A stretch of 64,000 nt of DNA from Veronia nyctiphanis (GCF_004116385.1 NZ_PEIB01000008.1:1-64000), one strand, 5' to 3'; positions 44,621 to 54,246 are shown, counted from the first letter of the stretch. Made by a program: numbers and translations. Notes: a model not told the origin generated them from the letters alone.

Positions 44621-45514
44621 ATGAATTTAAGTCTTAAGAATACTCGTTTTGTAGCGATTGGCGGTGGCCATGGTCTGGGTAGGGTGCTATCAGCGCTAAG
44701 GCCATATGGTGAGAATGTGACCGGTATTGTTGCCACCACGGACAACGGTGGCTCAACAGGTCGTATCCGAGCCTGTCAGGGCGGTATAGCCTGGGGAGAT
44801 ACGCGGAATTGTATTAACCAATTAATTACAGAGCCATCAACAGGCTCAATGTTGTTCGAATATCGGTTTAAAGGTAATGGCGAACTCGATGGGCACAATC
44901 TGGGTAATCTCATTCTTACTGCCTTGGGTAATCTATCAATTCGACCGCTTGAGGCAATAAACCTGATTAGAGATATGCTAAAAGTCGATACCCATATATT
45001 GCCAATGTCTGAGCACTCTGCTGATCTTGCGGCAATTACTCAGCAAGGAGAAATAATCAGCGGCGAAACAAGTGTTGATGAGCTGCCCAATACCCCTACC
45101 CGACTGTTTATCGATCCCCCCGTCCCAGCAACTTGCGAAGCGGTTGAAGCGATAAGTAAAGCTGACGTTATCCTGCTCGGACCGGGAAGCTTTTTAACCA
45201 GTGTCATGCCGCCTCTTTTGCTGCCAGAGATTGGTCGAGCCCTAAAAAATGTGACGGCAAAGGTCGTATTCATATGCAACCTCGATAAAGAAGCTGGCCC
45301 TGCGGGGCAAATGTCCCATGAAACTATGCTTCACTGGTGTGAAAGAGCAATGGGAGGCAGGAGGATTGATATTGTGTTGGGAGAAGATGCCTCAGTATCA
45401 ATAGATCCGAGCTACACCTACATTATTTCAAAGCTTGCCTCTGCCAACCACAAATGGCGGCATGACAGAGACAATCTATCAAAGGCTATCGAGGAGATGC
45501 TCGTCGACGGCTAG
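44621..45514 (+). CDS. ybhK: YvcK/YbhK-family gluconeogenesis factor (CofD-like)
   Basis: A 297-residue member of the CofD/YvcK family. YvcK of Bacillus binds UDP-sugars and is needed on gluconeogenic carbon sources; the E. coli YbhK role is less known. Family motifs are FVAIGGGHGLGRVLSALRPY at the start, ATTDNGGSTGRIR, GWGDTRNC-like AWGDTRNCINQLI, GHNLGNLILTALG and ILLGPGSFLTSVMPPLL. Its position beside moaA is the same in E. coli. Its 3' end overlaps luxU on the opposite strand by 36 bases. Confidence 0.95.
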   Translation: MNLSLKNTRFVAIGGGHGLGRVLSALRPYGENVTGIVATTDNGGSTGRIRACQGGIAWGDTRNCINQLITEPSTGSMLFEYRFKGNGELDGHNLGNLILTALGNLSIRPLEAINLIRDMLKVDTHILPMSEHSADLAAITQQGEIISGETSVDELPNTPTRLFIDPPVPATCEAVEAISKADVILLGPGSFLTSVMPPLLLPEIGRALKNVTAKVVFICNLDKEAGPAGQMSHETMLHWCERAMGGRRIDIVLGEDASVSIDPSYTYIISKLASANHKWRHDRDNLSKAIEEMLVDG

Positions 45515-45835
45515 CGCACGGTACTTATTCGCCGCCCCTTTCAGCATAGAGGTGAGTTCATTGATATGGTCATGAACCCATATATCCTGACCCAGCTTAA
45601 CTCTGGCTTCACATTCTTGTGCAAAATTTGCCAAGTCATCAGCACCAAAACTGGCCGCGCTACTCTTGATAGCGTGGCTTATCTCTCTGACATCTGACAC
45701 CGTCGGTTGTTCAGAAAGCAGAGTCTGATAGCGGTTCAACTCATCGCTAAAAACGTTCAGTAAAACCGTTACTGTTTCTTCACCTACTTCATCCGCCAAA
45801 CGGCGCAGTGTATCCCGGTTTATTGTCGTTTCCAT
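45479..45835 (-). CDS. luxU: Quorum-sensing phosphorelay protein LuxU
   Basis: LuxU is the single-domain histidine phosphotransfer protein that relays phosphate from the hybrid sensor kinases (LuxN, LuxQ, CqsS) to LuxO. The 118-residue protein has the Hpt motif HAIKSSAASFGA with the phospho-acceptor at His54. It follows luxO by 13 bases in an operon, the standard Vibrionaceae arrangement, and overlaps the convergent ybhK by 36 bases. Confidence 0.95.
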   Translation of the reverse strand: METTINRDTLRRLADEVGEETVTVLLNVFSDELNRYQTLLSEQPTVSDVREISHAIKSSAASFGADDLANFAQECEARVKLGQDIWVHDHINELTSMLKGAANKYRALAVDEHLLDSL

Positions 45836-45848
45836 CGTTTGTCCCTAT

Positions 45849-47297
45849 TCAGTTCTGAGACGTCTGCCAGCTTTGAAGTTTGCGATAAATAGTAGATGGA
45901 CTGACCTCAAGCAAACCCGCTGCTTGCGATATATTGCCATCACATGCATCTATCGCTTTTTCAATGGCACGTTTCTCCGTCACCCAGAGCGGTTCAATAT
46001 CGGCCTTGGTCATTACCTTTGCCGGAGGCGTCGCAACGGCAACATCCCCATCATCCAGAGAAAAATTAGACAACAAAGGCTCTGGGCTTTCCTTTTCTAA
46101 TGCAATTTCGGCACCAAAAACACTGGAAAGGGGCGGTGGAAGCATTTCTTCTGTGACTTGCTCTCCATTATGTAAAACAACAACGTTTCTGAGAATATTT
46201 TGAAGTTGACGTACGTTACCCGGCCAGTCGTAACTCAACATTTTCTGCATCACTTCATGACTGAAACGCGAGAAATTTTTTCCTTCTTCTGCAGAAAAGA
46301 TAGCCAATAATGAATGAGCTATGTCTATGGCATCCTGGCCTCTCTCTCGAAGAGGGGGCAGAGCAAGTGGAATAACGTGCAATCGATAATACAAATCTTC
46401 ACGGAAATTACCGGCCATGACTTCTTTCCACGGGTCACGGTTTGTGGCGCATACAAAGCGCACATCAACTTTTTTAACTTTGGATGAACCAACCTTCTGG
46501 AACGTACCTGTTTGTATAAACCTCAATAGTTTAGACTGTAAATCTAAATCCATCTCGCAGATTTCATCCAGAAAAAGTGTTCCTCCGTTTGCCAATTCGG
46601 CAGCACCCTCTCGGTCGGATACCGCGCCCGTAAACGCACCTTTCATATGACCAAAAAGCTCGCTTTCAATCAGGTCTTTTGGAATGGCCGCACAGTTTAT
46701 AGCAACAAACGAATTATTAGCTCGGGTGCTGGCAGAATGTATCGCTTCTGCGCACACTTCCTTCCCTGTTCCACTCTCTCCAGTTATAAATACGGTCGCT
46801 TTGCTGGGCGCTGCGGATTCAATAACACGGTAAACAGCCTGCATAGGTAAACTGCTACCTATAAATCCGTAATAGGAGCCATCTTCTTCATTACTTACAC
46901 TAGGTGACTGAGAGACTTTAGACTTGAGAGCTTTATTGACAGTGATTCTCAGCCTATCGGCTTCACACGGCTTGATTAAAAAATCACTGGCACCATGACG
47001 AATCGCTTCAACTGCGGCATCAATCGATCCATGTGCCGTCATGATCACGACAGGAATGTCGGGTTGTTGCTGACGGATCTCCGACAACACATCGAATCCA
47101 GAGATGTCTGGTAAACGCAAATCCAACAAAATCAATGAGAACTGATGCATGGTTGGCAACAATGCTAAGGCATCCTCTCCTGACGTCACTACATCAACCT
47201 TGATATCGAGAGGGTTGAGATATGACTTATACAATGCAGCGACCGACGCAGTGTCTTCCACCATCAAAATGCGCTTGTCTGCTAATGGTTGTTGCAT
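45849..47297 (-). CDS. luxO: Quorum-sensing response regulator LuxO (sigma-54 activator)
   Basis: LuxO, phosphorylated at low cell density, activates the qrr small RNAs with sigma-54. The 482-residue protein has a receiver domain with phospho-acceptor Asp59 ([10 protein letters not shown]), an AAA+ domain with Walker [16 protein letters not shown] and the sigma-54 contact loop [17 protein letters not shown], and a Fis-type helix-turn-helix at the end ([20 protein letters not shown]). The start is the ATG at 47297 with GGAGGAAAA upstream; the frame runs back to 47486 through the qrr1 control region, which is not coding. qrr1 is divergent from it. Confidence 0.97.
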   Translation of the reverse strand: MQQPLADKRILMVEDTASVAALYKSYLNPLDIKVDVVTSGEDALALLPTMHQFSLILLDLRLPDISGFDVLSEIRQQQPDIPVVIMTAHGSIDAAVEAIRHGASDFLIKPCEADRLRITVNKALKSKVSQSPSVSNEEDGSYYGFIGSSLPMQAVYRVIESAAPSKATVFITGESGTGKEVCAEAIHSASTRANNSFVAINCAAIPKDLIESELFGHMKGAFTGAVSDREGAAELANGGTLFLDEICEMDLDLQSKLLRFIQTGTFQKVGSSKVKKVDVRFVCATNRDPWKEVMAGNFREDLYYRLHVIPLALPPLRERGQDAIDIAHSLLAIFSAEEGKNFSRFSHEVMQKMLSYDWPGNVRQLQNILRNVVVLHNGEQVTEEMLPPPLSSVFGAEIALEKESPEPLLSNFSLDDGDVAVATPPAKVMTKADIEPLWVTEKRAIEKAIDACDGNISQAAGLLEVSPSTIYRKLQSWQTSQN

Positions 47298-47394
47298 TTT
47301 TCCTCCAGCCCTATTCCTTGCTGAGATTTGATTCGTTATGTTTTTTGAATTATACCGATAATAGTTCAAAAAATCGCTACCAATGCTTTTTGCA

Positions 47395-47408
47395 TTGCAA
47401 AATGCGAA
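47395..47408. promoter_or_regulatory. LuxO-binding site 1 upstream of qrr1
   Basis: TTGCAAAATGCGAA fits the LuxO site TTGCA-W3-TGCAA with one mismatch. It lies about 65 bp upstream of the qrr1 -24/-12 promoter and shares the 10-mer TGCAAAATGC with the second site. Confidence 0.65.
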
Positions 47409-47448
47409 ATTGATATCTTTCAGATTAGCAAAAACGCCAAATACTAGG

Positions 47449-47458
47449 GCATTTTGCA
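47449..47458. promoter_or_regulatory. LuxO-binding site 2 upstream of qrr1
   Basis: GCATTTTGCA is the exact reverse complement of the 10-mer TGCAAAATGC in site 1, 53 bases away, and lies just upstream of the sigma-54 promoter. Two such sites are usual for qrr promoters. Confidence 0.6.
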
Positions 47459-47468
47459 TAAAAATAAC

Positions 47469-47485
47469 TTGGCACGGTATGTGCA
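47469..47485 (+). promoter_or_regulatory. Sigma-54 (-24/-12) promoter of qrr1
   Basis: TTGGCACGGTATGTGCA has the invariant GG at -24 and GC at -12 with correct spacing (TGGCAC-N5-GTGCA). Counting 12 bases on places transcription start at about 47496, where the Qrr sequence begins. Confidence 0.9.
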
Positions 47486-47495
47486 TTTATTACCA

Positions 47496-47590
47496 TGACC
47501 CTTATGGGTCACCTAGCCAACTGACGTTGTTTGTGAGCACTTCGTTCACTCAAACAAGATAGCCAGCCAAATTTTCGGCTGGCTTTTTTT
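47496..47590 (+). ncRNA. qrr1: Quorum-regulatory small RNA Qrr1
   Basis: An Hfq-dependent small RNA of about 95 nt that base-pairs with the luxR/hapR-type master regulator mRNA, luxO and others. Its 5' hairpin is TGACCCTTATGGGTCA, followed by the invariant Qrr core CCTAGCCAACTGACGTTGTT (47511-47530), a second stem loop (gtgagcacttcgttcac) and a rho-independent terminator agccagcc / ggctggct with eight T. It lies divergently next to luxO behind a sigma-54 promoter and two LuxO sites, exactly the setting of Vibrio qrr1, and converges on uvrB. No protein frame covers it on its own strand. Confidence 0.95.
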
Positions 47591-47628
47591 TATCCTGAAT
47601 CAGTTAAATTCTGCTGCCTTTACCATCT

Positions 47629-49652
47629 TTAGCTGTTGTTTATGAAAAGCTGCCTGAGCTCAGATATCTGGTCTCGTATCGTCGCAGCTTGCTCAAACTC
47701 GAGATTCTGCGCAGCCTCGTACATCTGACTTTCTAACTTCTTGATTTCCGCATCGAGCTGTTGGGGAGATTGAGCTGCATACCCACCATCCGGTTCAGCC
47801 ACTTTGCTAAGTGCAGGGATAGGTTTGGTTTATGGCTTTTACGCTTACCACCCATTTCCATAACATCCATGACTTTTTTGTTCAGTTTTTGTGGGACGAT
47901 ACCTTTTTCTGCGTTATAGGCCATTTGCTTACTGCGTCGACGCTCGGTTTCATTGATCGCACGCTCCATCGAGCCGGTTATTCTGTCGCCGTAAAGAATA
48001 GCTTTTCCGCTGAGATTCCTTGCTGCTCGGCCTATTGTCTGAATGAGTGATCGGTCTGAACGTAAAAAGCCTTCTTTGTCGGCATCAAGAATCGCGACAA
48101 GTGAAACTTCAGGCATGTCTAACCCTTCTCTTAGGAGGTTAATCCCAACCAGTACATCAAACTGACCTAATCGTAAATCCCTAATAATTTCAACACGCTC
48201 AACCGTATCAACATCTGAGTGAAGGTATCGAACGCGAACGCCGTGCTCCTCAAGATATTCAGTAAGATCTTCAGCCATCCGCTTGGTCAGCGTTGTTACA
48301 AGCACCCTTTCATCTTTATTGGTACGGAGGCGAATTTCAGATAGCAGGTCATCAACTTGCGTCGCAACTGGCCGTACTTCAATTTCAGGATCCAAAAGCC
48401 CTGTAGGGCGCACGACCTGATCAGCAATATCGTCATCCGACTTTTCGATCTCATATTTTCCTGGTGTCGCAGATACGTAAACAGTCTGAGGAGCAATCGC
48501 CTCGAATTCATCGAACTTGAGCGGTCGGTTATCAAGCGCAGAGGGTAAACGGAAACCAAATTCCACCAAGGTTTCTTTTCTTGATCTGTCACCTTTGTAC
48601 ATTGCGCCTATCTGAGGAACAGTCACATGCGATTCATCAATAATCAACAGACCATCAGCCGGTAGATAGTCAAACAATGTCGGTGGTGGTTCACCCTCTA
48701 GGCGCCCACTTAAATAGCGCGAGTAATTCTCAATACCCGAGCAATAACCCAGTTCCGTCATCATTTCTATATCGAAAGCCGTGCGTTGAGAAATCCGCTG
48801 CTCTTCAAGAAGCTTGTTGTTTTTCAAAAGTACTTCTTTACGGTCAACAAGCTCTACTTTGATATGTTCGATAGCTTCAAGGATTCTTTCTCTGGGAGTC
48901 ACATAGTGTGTCTTGGGGTAAATGGTACAACGGGGCATATTCCGTTCGCTGACCGCACCAGTAAGTGGATCAAACCTACTGATGGCTTCAACTTCATCAT
49001 CGAAAAGTTCAATTCGGACTGCGTCTCTATCAGATTCTGCAGGGAAGATATCGATGACTTCACCACGAACCCGGAATGTACCGCGGGTAAATGCCTGATC
49101 ATTTCGGGTGTATTGTAGCTCTGCTAATCGTCTCAGTATTTGGCGTTGATCCAACATGTCACCGCGGCGCACATGAAGCATCATCTTAAGATATGAATCA
49201 GGGTCACCAAGGCCATAGATCGCTGAGACAGACGCAACAATAATAACGTCTCTACGTTCCATTAACGCTTTGGTTGCAGACAGTCGCATTTGCTCAACAT
49301 GCTCGTTTATCGAAGCGTCTTTCTCTATAAACGTATCCGTAGAAGGCACATAGGCTTCCGGTTGATAGTAGTCATAGTAAGAAACAAAATATTCAACAGC
49401 ATTTTCAGGAAAGAACTCTCTCATTTCTCCGTAAAGCTGGGCTGCAAGCGTCTTATTTGGAGCAAGCACCATGGTCGGACGACCCGTTTTGGCGATGACA
49501 TTAGCTATTGTAAAGGTCTTGCCTGAACCCGTTACACCCAGCAAGGTTTGATGCGCCAAACCTGAATCAAGACCATCAAGCAATTGTTCAATGGCTTTCG
49601 GCTGATCGCCTGAAGGCTCAAAAGGTGAATGAAGTTTAAACGCTTTTTCCAT
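47629..49652 (-). CDS. uvrB: UvrABC excision nuclease subunit UvrB (one-base frameshift near the C-terminus in this sequence)
   Basis: UvrB is the damage-verifying helicase-like subunit of nucleotide excision repair. It starts at the ATG 49652 ([20 protein letters not shown], with AGGAAG upstream). Walker [15 protein letters not shown], the beta-hairpin [12 protein letters not shown] and later helicase motifs are intact. The frame leaves the family after [20 protein letters not shown] and ends at 47733. In the -1 frame the normal end resumes from about 47826: [13 protein letters not shown], then the UvrC-binding coiled coil [20 protein letters not shown], to a stop at 47629. One missing base near 47825 accounts for it; corrected length is 674 residues (E. 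coli 673). Confidence 0.95.
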
Positions 49653-49945
49653 TATGCTTCCTGAGTATGAAGTGTTAGCACTTACTATTCTCAACGAGGT
49701 GGTGCCAATGTCAAACGGTCAATTTACAATCTGTTTGGTTTCGACTAGCAAATATACGCTTATTGCATCTAAACATACCAACTGTCAGTAAGTTAAATCA
49801 TTGGCTTAATATTGACTTACCGGATAAAGCCCGAGAGTATGCCGACAAAGCTTTGTCGGAGCCTTCCCTCTCTGCTCCAACAAAAAATAATCTGCAGTCA
49901 CACTTACATTGTGTCTGCTCGCTGAAATTCCAAGTGGAGATATCA

Positions 49946-50674
49946 ATGGCAAAGGTAGCAATCGTAACAGGTGGTTCTAAGGGTATCGGCCGAGCCATCG
50001 TTAGCGGCTTACTGTCTAAGGGTTACGAAGTGTACAACCTCGACATTGGACAGGGTGACCAAGGTCACTTTATTCGATGCGATGTCACAAAATCGATTGA
50101 TGTAAATGCGGCTGTCAAGACAGTGATCGACCAGTTCGGTCGCATTGATACACTCATTTGTAATGCGGGCATTCATTTCAGTGGAAACATCGAAAACACT
50201 TCAACAGAAGAACTCGATAATGTTTTTGCTATCAACGTAAAAGGGTCAGTCAACGCAATTCAGGCCTGTTTACCTGTCATGAAGTCACAGCAAAACGGCA
50301 GTATCGTATTGATGGGTTCTGACCAGTGCCATATCGCTAAACCCAATTCTTTCGCCTACAACCTCAGTAAACACGCTCTCGCTTCAGTGGGCAAAACAAC
50401 GGCGATTGACTATGCAAGTTTTAACATTCGCGCCAATGTAATTTGCGCAGGAACAACAGAAACGCCCCTCTATCATCAAGCGATCGACAATTATTGTGCT
50501 CGCTCAGGAGCAAACAAAGAAGACATTCACAAAGAAGAAGCCGCACTGCAGCCCTTAGGGCGTATCGCGCAACCTGAAGAAATTGCGGATTTAGCACTGT
50601 TTTTGGCAAGCGATAAAGCACGGTTTATTACGGGTAGCCTTTACAACATCGATGGCGGTTATACGGCGAAATGA
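49946..50674 (+). CDS. SDR-family NAD(P)-dependent dehydrogenase, probably acting on a sugar or sugar acid
   Basis: A 242-residue classical short-chain dehydrogenase. The cofactor motif is TGGSKGIGRAI near residue 8, NAG follows at about 75 (LICNAGIHFSG), the catalytic Ser is in VLMGSDQCHIAK, and the YxxxK pair is YNLSKHA near 145. The end SLYNIDGGYTAK is typical. The ATG at 49946 has GTGGAG upstream; a 61-codon in-frame extension to 49763 is not homologous to the family and is not used. It overlaps the next gene, an amidohydrolase, by 4 bases. With a dehydratase and aldolase nearby it may be a sugar (for example fucose-like) dehydrogenase or a 2-keto-3-deoxy-sugar-acid dehydrogenase (inference). 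Confidence 0.85.
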   Translation: MAKVAIVTGGSKGIGRAIVSGLLSKGYEVYNLDIGQGDQGHFIRCDVTKSIDVNAAVKTVIDQFGRIDTLICNAGIHFSGNIENTSTEELDNVFAINVKGSVNAIQACLPVMKSQQNGSIVLMGSDQCHIAKPNSFAYNLSKHALASVGKTTAIDYASFNIRANVICAGTTETPLYHQAIDNYCARSGANKEDIHKEEAALQPLGRIAQPEEIADLALFLASDKARFITGSLYNIDGGYTAK

Positions 50675-51519
50675 ACAAGGTTATCGACCCGCATATCCAC
50701 CTATTTGACCTCGATAAAGGGGATTACTTGTGGCTTCGTCCAGAGCAGCCTCCACATTGGTCTGACAAACACCAAATATACCGAAACTTCTCGGAGGTCG
50801 ATCTCTCTCTTGGAGAGAAGCAGGCTTTTGCAGGCTTTGTTCATATTGAAGCAGGGTTCGACAACCGCTCTCCTTGGAAAGAAGTAAAGTGGCTTGAGAG
50901 CACAGTGACGTTGCCGTTTCGCTCAGTAGCATGTGTTGATTTAACGCAAAACGAAAACGACTTTGAGGTCGCTGTCGAGAAGCTAAAAACGTTTTCATCC
51001 GTGGTCGGCGTGAGACACATCCTAGATGAACAAGCCGCAATACTATTAACTGACCAGCGGGTTCAAAATAATCTGTCGACACTCGCACACAACGATTTGT
51101 TATTTGAAGCACAGTTTTTCGGTAAAGAGACTCAAGCCGCAGACGCGCTGGCTTCTTTGCTTGAGCGCTTTAAAGACCTCAAAGTAGTGATTAATCATGC
51201 TGCCTTTCCAACCCCAATTGATATGGGCATATGGCGGTCAAACCTCAGTGTTTTGTCTGAATGTTCCAATGTTTTTGTGAAGGCATCTGGCTGGGAAATG
51301 ACTGATAGGAAATACAGCTTGAAACACATGCAAGAGGTGATTGGTCATCTGATCACCCTTTTTGGCGAGAACAGAGTGATGCTAGCGAGCAACTTTCCCC
51401 TTTGTCTCTTCAGCAAAAAGTATCAGACGCTTTGGGAGTGCTATACAAAGTTGCCATTTTCTGAAGCATGTTTACAAAAGCTCACGCACGACAACGCCCA
51501 CAAAATTTATGCTTTTTAA
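50671..51519 (+). CDS. Amidohydrolase-family protein, probable sugar lactonase
   Basis: A 282-residue metal-dependent hydrolase of the amidohydrolase 2 family (COG3618), which includes L-fuconolactonase and 2-pyrone-4,6-dicarboxylate lactonase. It starts MNKVIDPHIHLFDLDKGDY, with the metal-binding HIH; the second strand has FVHIEAG, then VVINHAAFP and the late NFPLCLFS in place of the more usual SDFP / SNWP. The start overlaps the SDR stop (ATGA), so the two are coupled and probably act in one pathway. A shared terminator follows. Confidence 0.82.
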   Translation: MNKVIDPHIHLFDLDKGDYLWLRPEQPPHWSDKHQIYRNFSEVDLSLGEKQAFAGFVHIEAGFDNRSPWKEVKWLESTVTLPFRSVACVDLTQNENDFEVAVEKLKTFSSVVGVRHILDEQAAILLTDQRVQNNLSTLAHNDLLFEAQFFGKETQAADALASLLERFKDLKVVINHAAFPTPIDMGIWRSNLSVLSECSNVFVKASGWEMTDRKYSLKHMQEVIGHLITLFGENRVMLASNFPLCLFSKKYQTLWECYTKLPFSEACLQKLTHDNAHKIYAF

Positions 51520-51527
51520 ATAACATG

Positions 51528-51554
51528 AAAAAAACCAGCCATACGGCTGGTTTT
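51528..51554. terminator. Bidirectional terminator of the sugar-acid island
   Basis: Hairpin aaaaccagcc-atac-ggctggtttt, between the convergent amidohydrolase (+) and dehydratase (-) genes. Confidence 0.9.
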
Positions 51555-51571
51555 AGGTTCAACGCTAAGCG

Positions 51572-52746
51572 CTATTTGATAATCATATGAGGCGAACGCT
51601 TGACGACTTCATCGTTCAGTTCAATGCCGATTCCCGGCTCTTCAGATACAGTGAACTGGCCATTAACAGGCTGAGGGTCTTGAAGACACAACTCGCGGTT
51701 CCATGACTTAATAGCGTAGGTATGGTGCTCATGGATCAGGAAGTTAGGAATAGCCGTCTCGAGATGCAAGGAAGCAGCTGTTGCAACTGGGCCACCGCAA
51801 ACGTGCGCCTGAATACGAACATCGAAAATATCCGCATAGTCACACACTTTCTTGGTTTCAGTGAAGCCGCCACAGAGACCAATATCCGGCTGAAGAACGT
51901 CAACACTTTGATCTTCAAGGTATGGTCGAACACCCCAACGGTTATATAAACGCTCACCACCTGCGATTGGCACAGCCACTTTATCGGCAACTTTTGCATG
52001 CAACGAGTGGTTGAGATAATTCACTGGTTCTTCGTAGTACATGCAGTCAAACTCTTCTGCAATAGCACCGAGTTGAATTGCTGTGGTCGCACCGGGCAGG
52101 CTGTGGCATTCAAAGATAATATCCACTTCGTCACCGACAGCCTCTCGAATCGCCTGCATACGCGCCCGATAGAGCTTCATTTCAGCGCGAGAAATGATCT
52201 TTGTACGCTCGTAGTAAGTGTTGCCATCTTTGTCATACATGATGGGGTCAACTTTCACCGCATCGTAACCCTCAGCCACAGCTTTTAATGCAGCCTCTGC
52301 ATACTCTTCAGGGCGATATAGAGCTTTGAACTCTTTGTCCCAGTCAAACTGGAGCTGAGAAGCATAGGTGCGAAGGTTATCATTCACCTTGCCACCGAGC
52401 AGCTGGTAAACGGGTAAATTCAACGCTTTACCTTTGATGTCCCACAGCGCGGTGTCAATAGCACTCATTGCCGCATAAACAACAGGTCCGCCGCCCAATC
52501 CCCAGAAGCTCTCGCGCAACATCCGAGACCATAACTTTTCGGTCTGAAAAGGGTCATGACCAATAAGAAACGCTTCCGCCATCTCTTTAATCATGTTCGC
52601 AGCAGCACTATGACCGAGGTCGTAAGCCAGCCCGCTTCGCCGACACCAGAGATACCTTCGTCCGTATGGATCCTGATAAAAACCGGATTCCATGGCGGAC
52701 GCTCCGGGCAGTGAATATCAAAAACTTCAACCGAAGTGACTTTCAT
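51572..52746 (-). CDS. Enolase-superfamily (mandelate racemase/muconate lactonising type) sugar-acid dehydratase (one-base frameshift in this sequence)
   Basis: A member of the family that dehydrates sugar acids such as galactonate, mannonate or rhamnonate to 2-keto-3-deoxy acids. The N-terminal capping domain starts at the ATG 52746 (GGAG upstream): MKVTSVEVFDIHCPERPPWN, then HTDEGISGVGEAG. After this the frame is lost and GLAYDLGHSAAANMIKEMAE continues one frame over; a missing base at about 52630 explains it. The barrel has metal-ligand segments IIFECHS, YYEEPVN and GGERLYNRW, and a catalytic His candidate in QAHVCGGPV. The Glu-Cys-His arrangement after the second strand resembles mannonate/galactonate-type members. 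Corrected length is 391 residues. Exact substrate is unknown. Confidence 0.85.
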
Positions 52747-52787
52747 CCTTGTTCTCCATTGGTAGTAATCTGAAAAATAGTAAGAGC

Positions 52788-53554
52788 TTATTCCATAAAG
52801 CTAGGGTCTAAGCGATAGGCTTTACGCAATAAAGAAGGCCATGCCTTTTGCCCACCGGTTGAACCAGAATGGACAACCTTAGCTTGAGCATAAATGTTAT
52901 CTTGAATCGCTTTCGGCACTGCCACGGCATCTTTTCCGGTTGCTTGCAACATCAACTGAATCTCACAAGCGCGTTGCAGATCGTACATCCTCATAAAGCG
53001 TCACCAACCGTCGGCCCGAGTGTCAGGGCACCATGATTAATCAACAACATGTGGTTTTTATCTGCCAAATCGGTTTGCAGACTTTCTCTTTCATCCATGT
53101 CGACCGCCAAGCCTTCGTAGCCATGGTAAGCCATCGATGAAAGGGAGAACATTGAGTACTGACTGAGCGGCAGAAGACCATCTTTCTGTGAGGCAACAGC
53201 TATTGTCTCATTGGTATGAAGATGAAGCACACAACGAGCATCTGGTCTGACTTCGTGAATCGCACTATGAATAGTAAAACCAGCTGGGTTTATCGTGAAA
53301 GGGCAGCTTTCCAGTACATTTCCATCAAGATCGACTTTGACGAGGTTTGATGCTGTTACCTCATCAAAAGCCACGCCAAACGCATTGACTAAATACGTGT
53401 CGGTGTCAGGAATTTTCACAGAAACGTGGGTATAAATCAGGTCGTCCCAGCCCATGTGTGCAACCAAACGATAGCATGCAGCCAGCTCAACTCTTAACTG
53501 CCACTCAATATCACTGACCTGATTTTTCAAATTTAGTTTTAGCAGCTCGTTCAC
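52788..53554 (-). CDS. Class II aldolase/adducin-family protein (one-base frameshift in this sequence)
   Basis: A zinc-dependent class II aldolase or decarboxylase-like enzyme of the fuculose-phosphate aldolase superfamily. Metal ligands appear as HLHT (RCVLHLHTNETIAVAS) and the later NHG (LLINHGALTLG). The first frame ends GPTVGDAL at 52991; in the -1 frame it continues MRMYDLQRACEIQLMLQATG to 52788. 'gctttatgagg' lacks one T at 52995-52997, which would give GDAFMRMYDLQR, the usual sequence of the family. Corrected length is 255 residues. It is upstream of the dehydratase on the same strand with a 41-base gap, so the two probably form one operon. Confidence 0.85.
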
Positions 53555-54246
53555 AGGCTCTCCTTTCGCGTTGTTTGCTTCTCGATTCGTCGCACAATTT
53601 TCACTTTTGAATCAGACAAAATAGGTGTGCAGGTGGCCTACTCTAGATAAACAGCGAGATGTGTACAACTAAGCACTTAAAAAAAACAATAGGTAGACGT
53701 CTAAACGCTTTAAGTTCTTTGTATCCTGATGATTTATTGAGCGTTACATCACTAAATAATCATCGCTTCATAAAACACTTTGTACGGTTTGAAGTGGAAA
53801 ACTTTCTTGATTAACACAGTTATCCACAGAATTTGTGGGTAACTACTGTAGCTCCCACGCTGTTTTGGACTTCCGAAAGTCAACAATTTTTTAATGAAAT
53901 TTACTTTAAAGCGGTAAAAAGGCCAATTTATGGTCAAACAAGACCTGAATCACACTTTTAACGACGCTGTTCGACGAAGGAAAGGCCCAATAATTTTATT
54001 CGCCGCCAAGGCTTGTGCATTTTTTAACCAAAAAATCATTCTCGCTGGCGAGCCTTCTTTTCATCTGCGTTTTCGACAGCATCCCATAATGAGCAATACA
54101 CCTCTAATCACTAGTAAACATAAGGTATGCCAGATGTCGTATCTTTAACTATTCACAGCACTGAACAATGAATATTCAAAATAAGAGTCAAACGTTGGTA
54201 TTTTGACCAATCAAATCGATTGCCTAAAAATCTTCTCAATGCAGTA
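53555..54246. other. Intergenic region between the aldolase and tRNA-Asn
   Basis: About 690 bases without a protein gene I can support. It includes the promoter region of the aldolase-dehydratase pair, a single AGACGTCT at 53695-53702, and the inverted DnaA-box pair at 53818-53844. Frames of 60-70 codons here lack ribosome binding sites and recognisable sequence. Confidence 0.5.
53818..53844. promoter_or_regulatory. Inverted pair of DnaA-box-like sequences forming a hairpin
   Basis: agttatccaca (53818-53828) and tgtgggtaact (53834-53844) pair over 11 bp (one G-T) with a 5-base loop. The first contains a perfect TTATCCACA, the strong DnaA box; the second is TTACCCACA on the other strand, one mismatch away. 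No T run follows, so it is not a terminator. Possibly a DnaA-binding site (inference). Confidence 0.35.

Noticed and set aside
47298..47486. 63-codon N-terminal extension of the luxO frame
   Set aside because: It runs through the qrr1 promoter and LuxO sites. The ATG at 47297 has GGAGG and matches LuxO.
49763..49945. 61-codon extension upstream of the SDR gene
   Set aside because: It is not SDR-like and lacks a ribosome binding site, while the internal ATG at 49946 has GGAG and begins the cofactor-binding strand.
53695..53702. AGACGTCT, a single MetJ-box-like 8-mer upstream of the aldolase
   Set aside because: MetJ needs at least two adjacent boxes. The flanking 8-mers match poorly and the downstream genes are not methionine genes.
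53930..54148. 72-codon frame on the plus strand before tRNA-Asn
   Set aside because: No ribosome binding site, no recognisable features and atypical composition; looks like chance.
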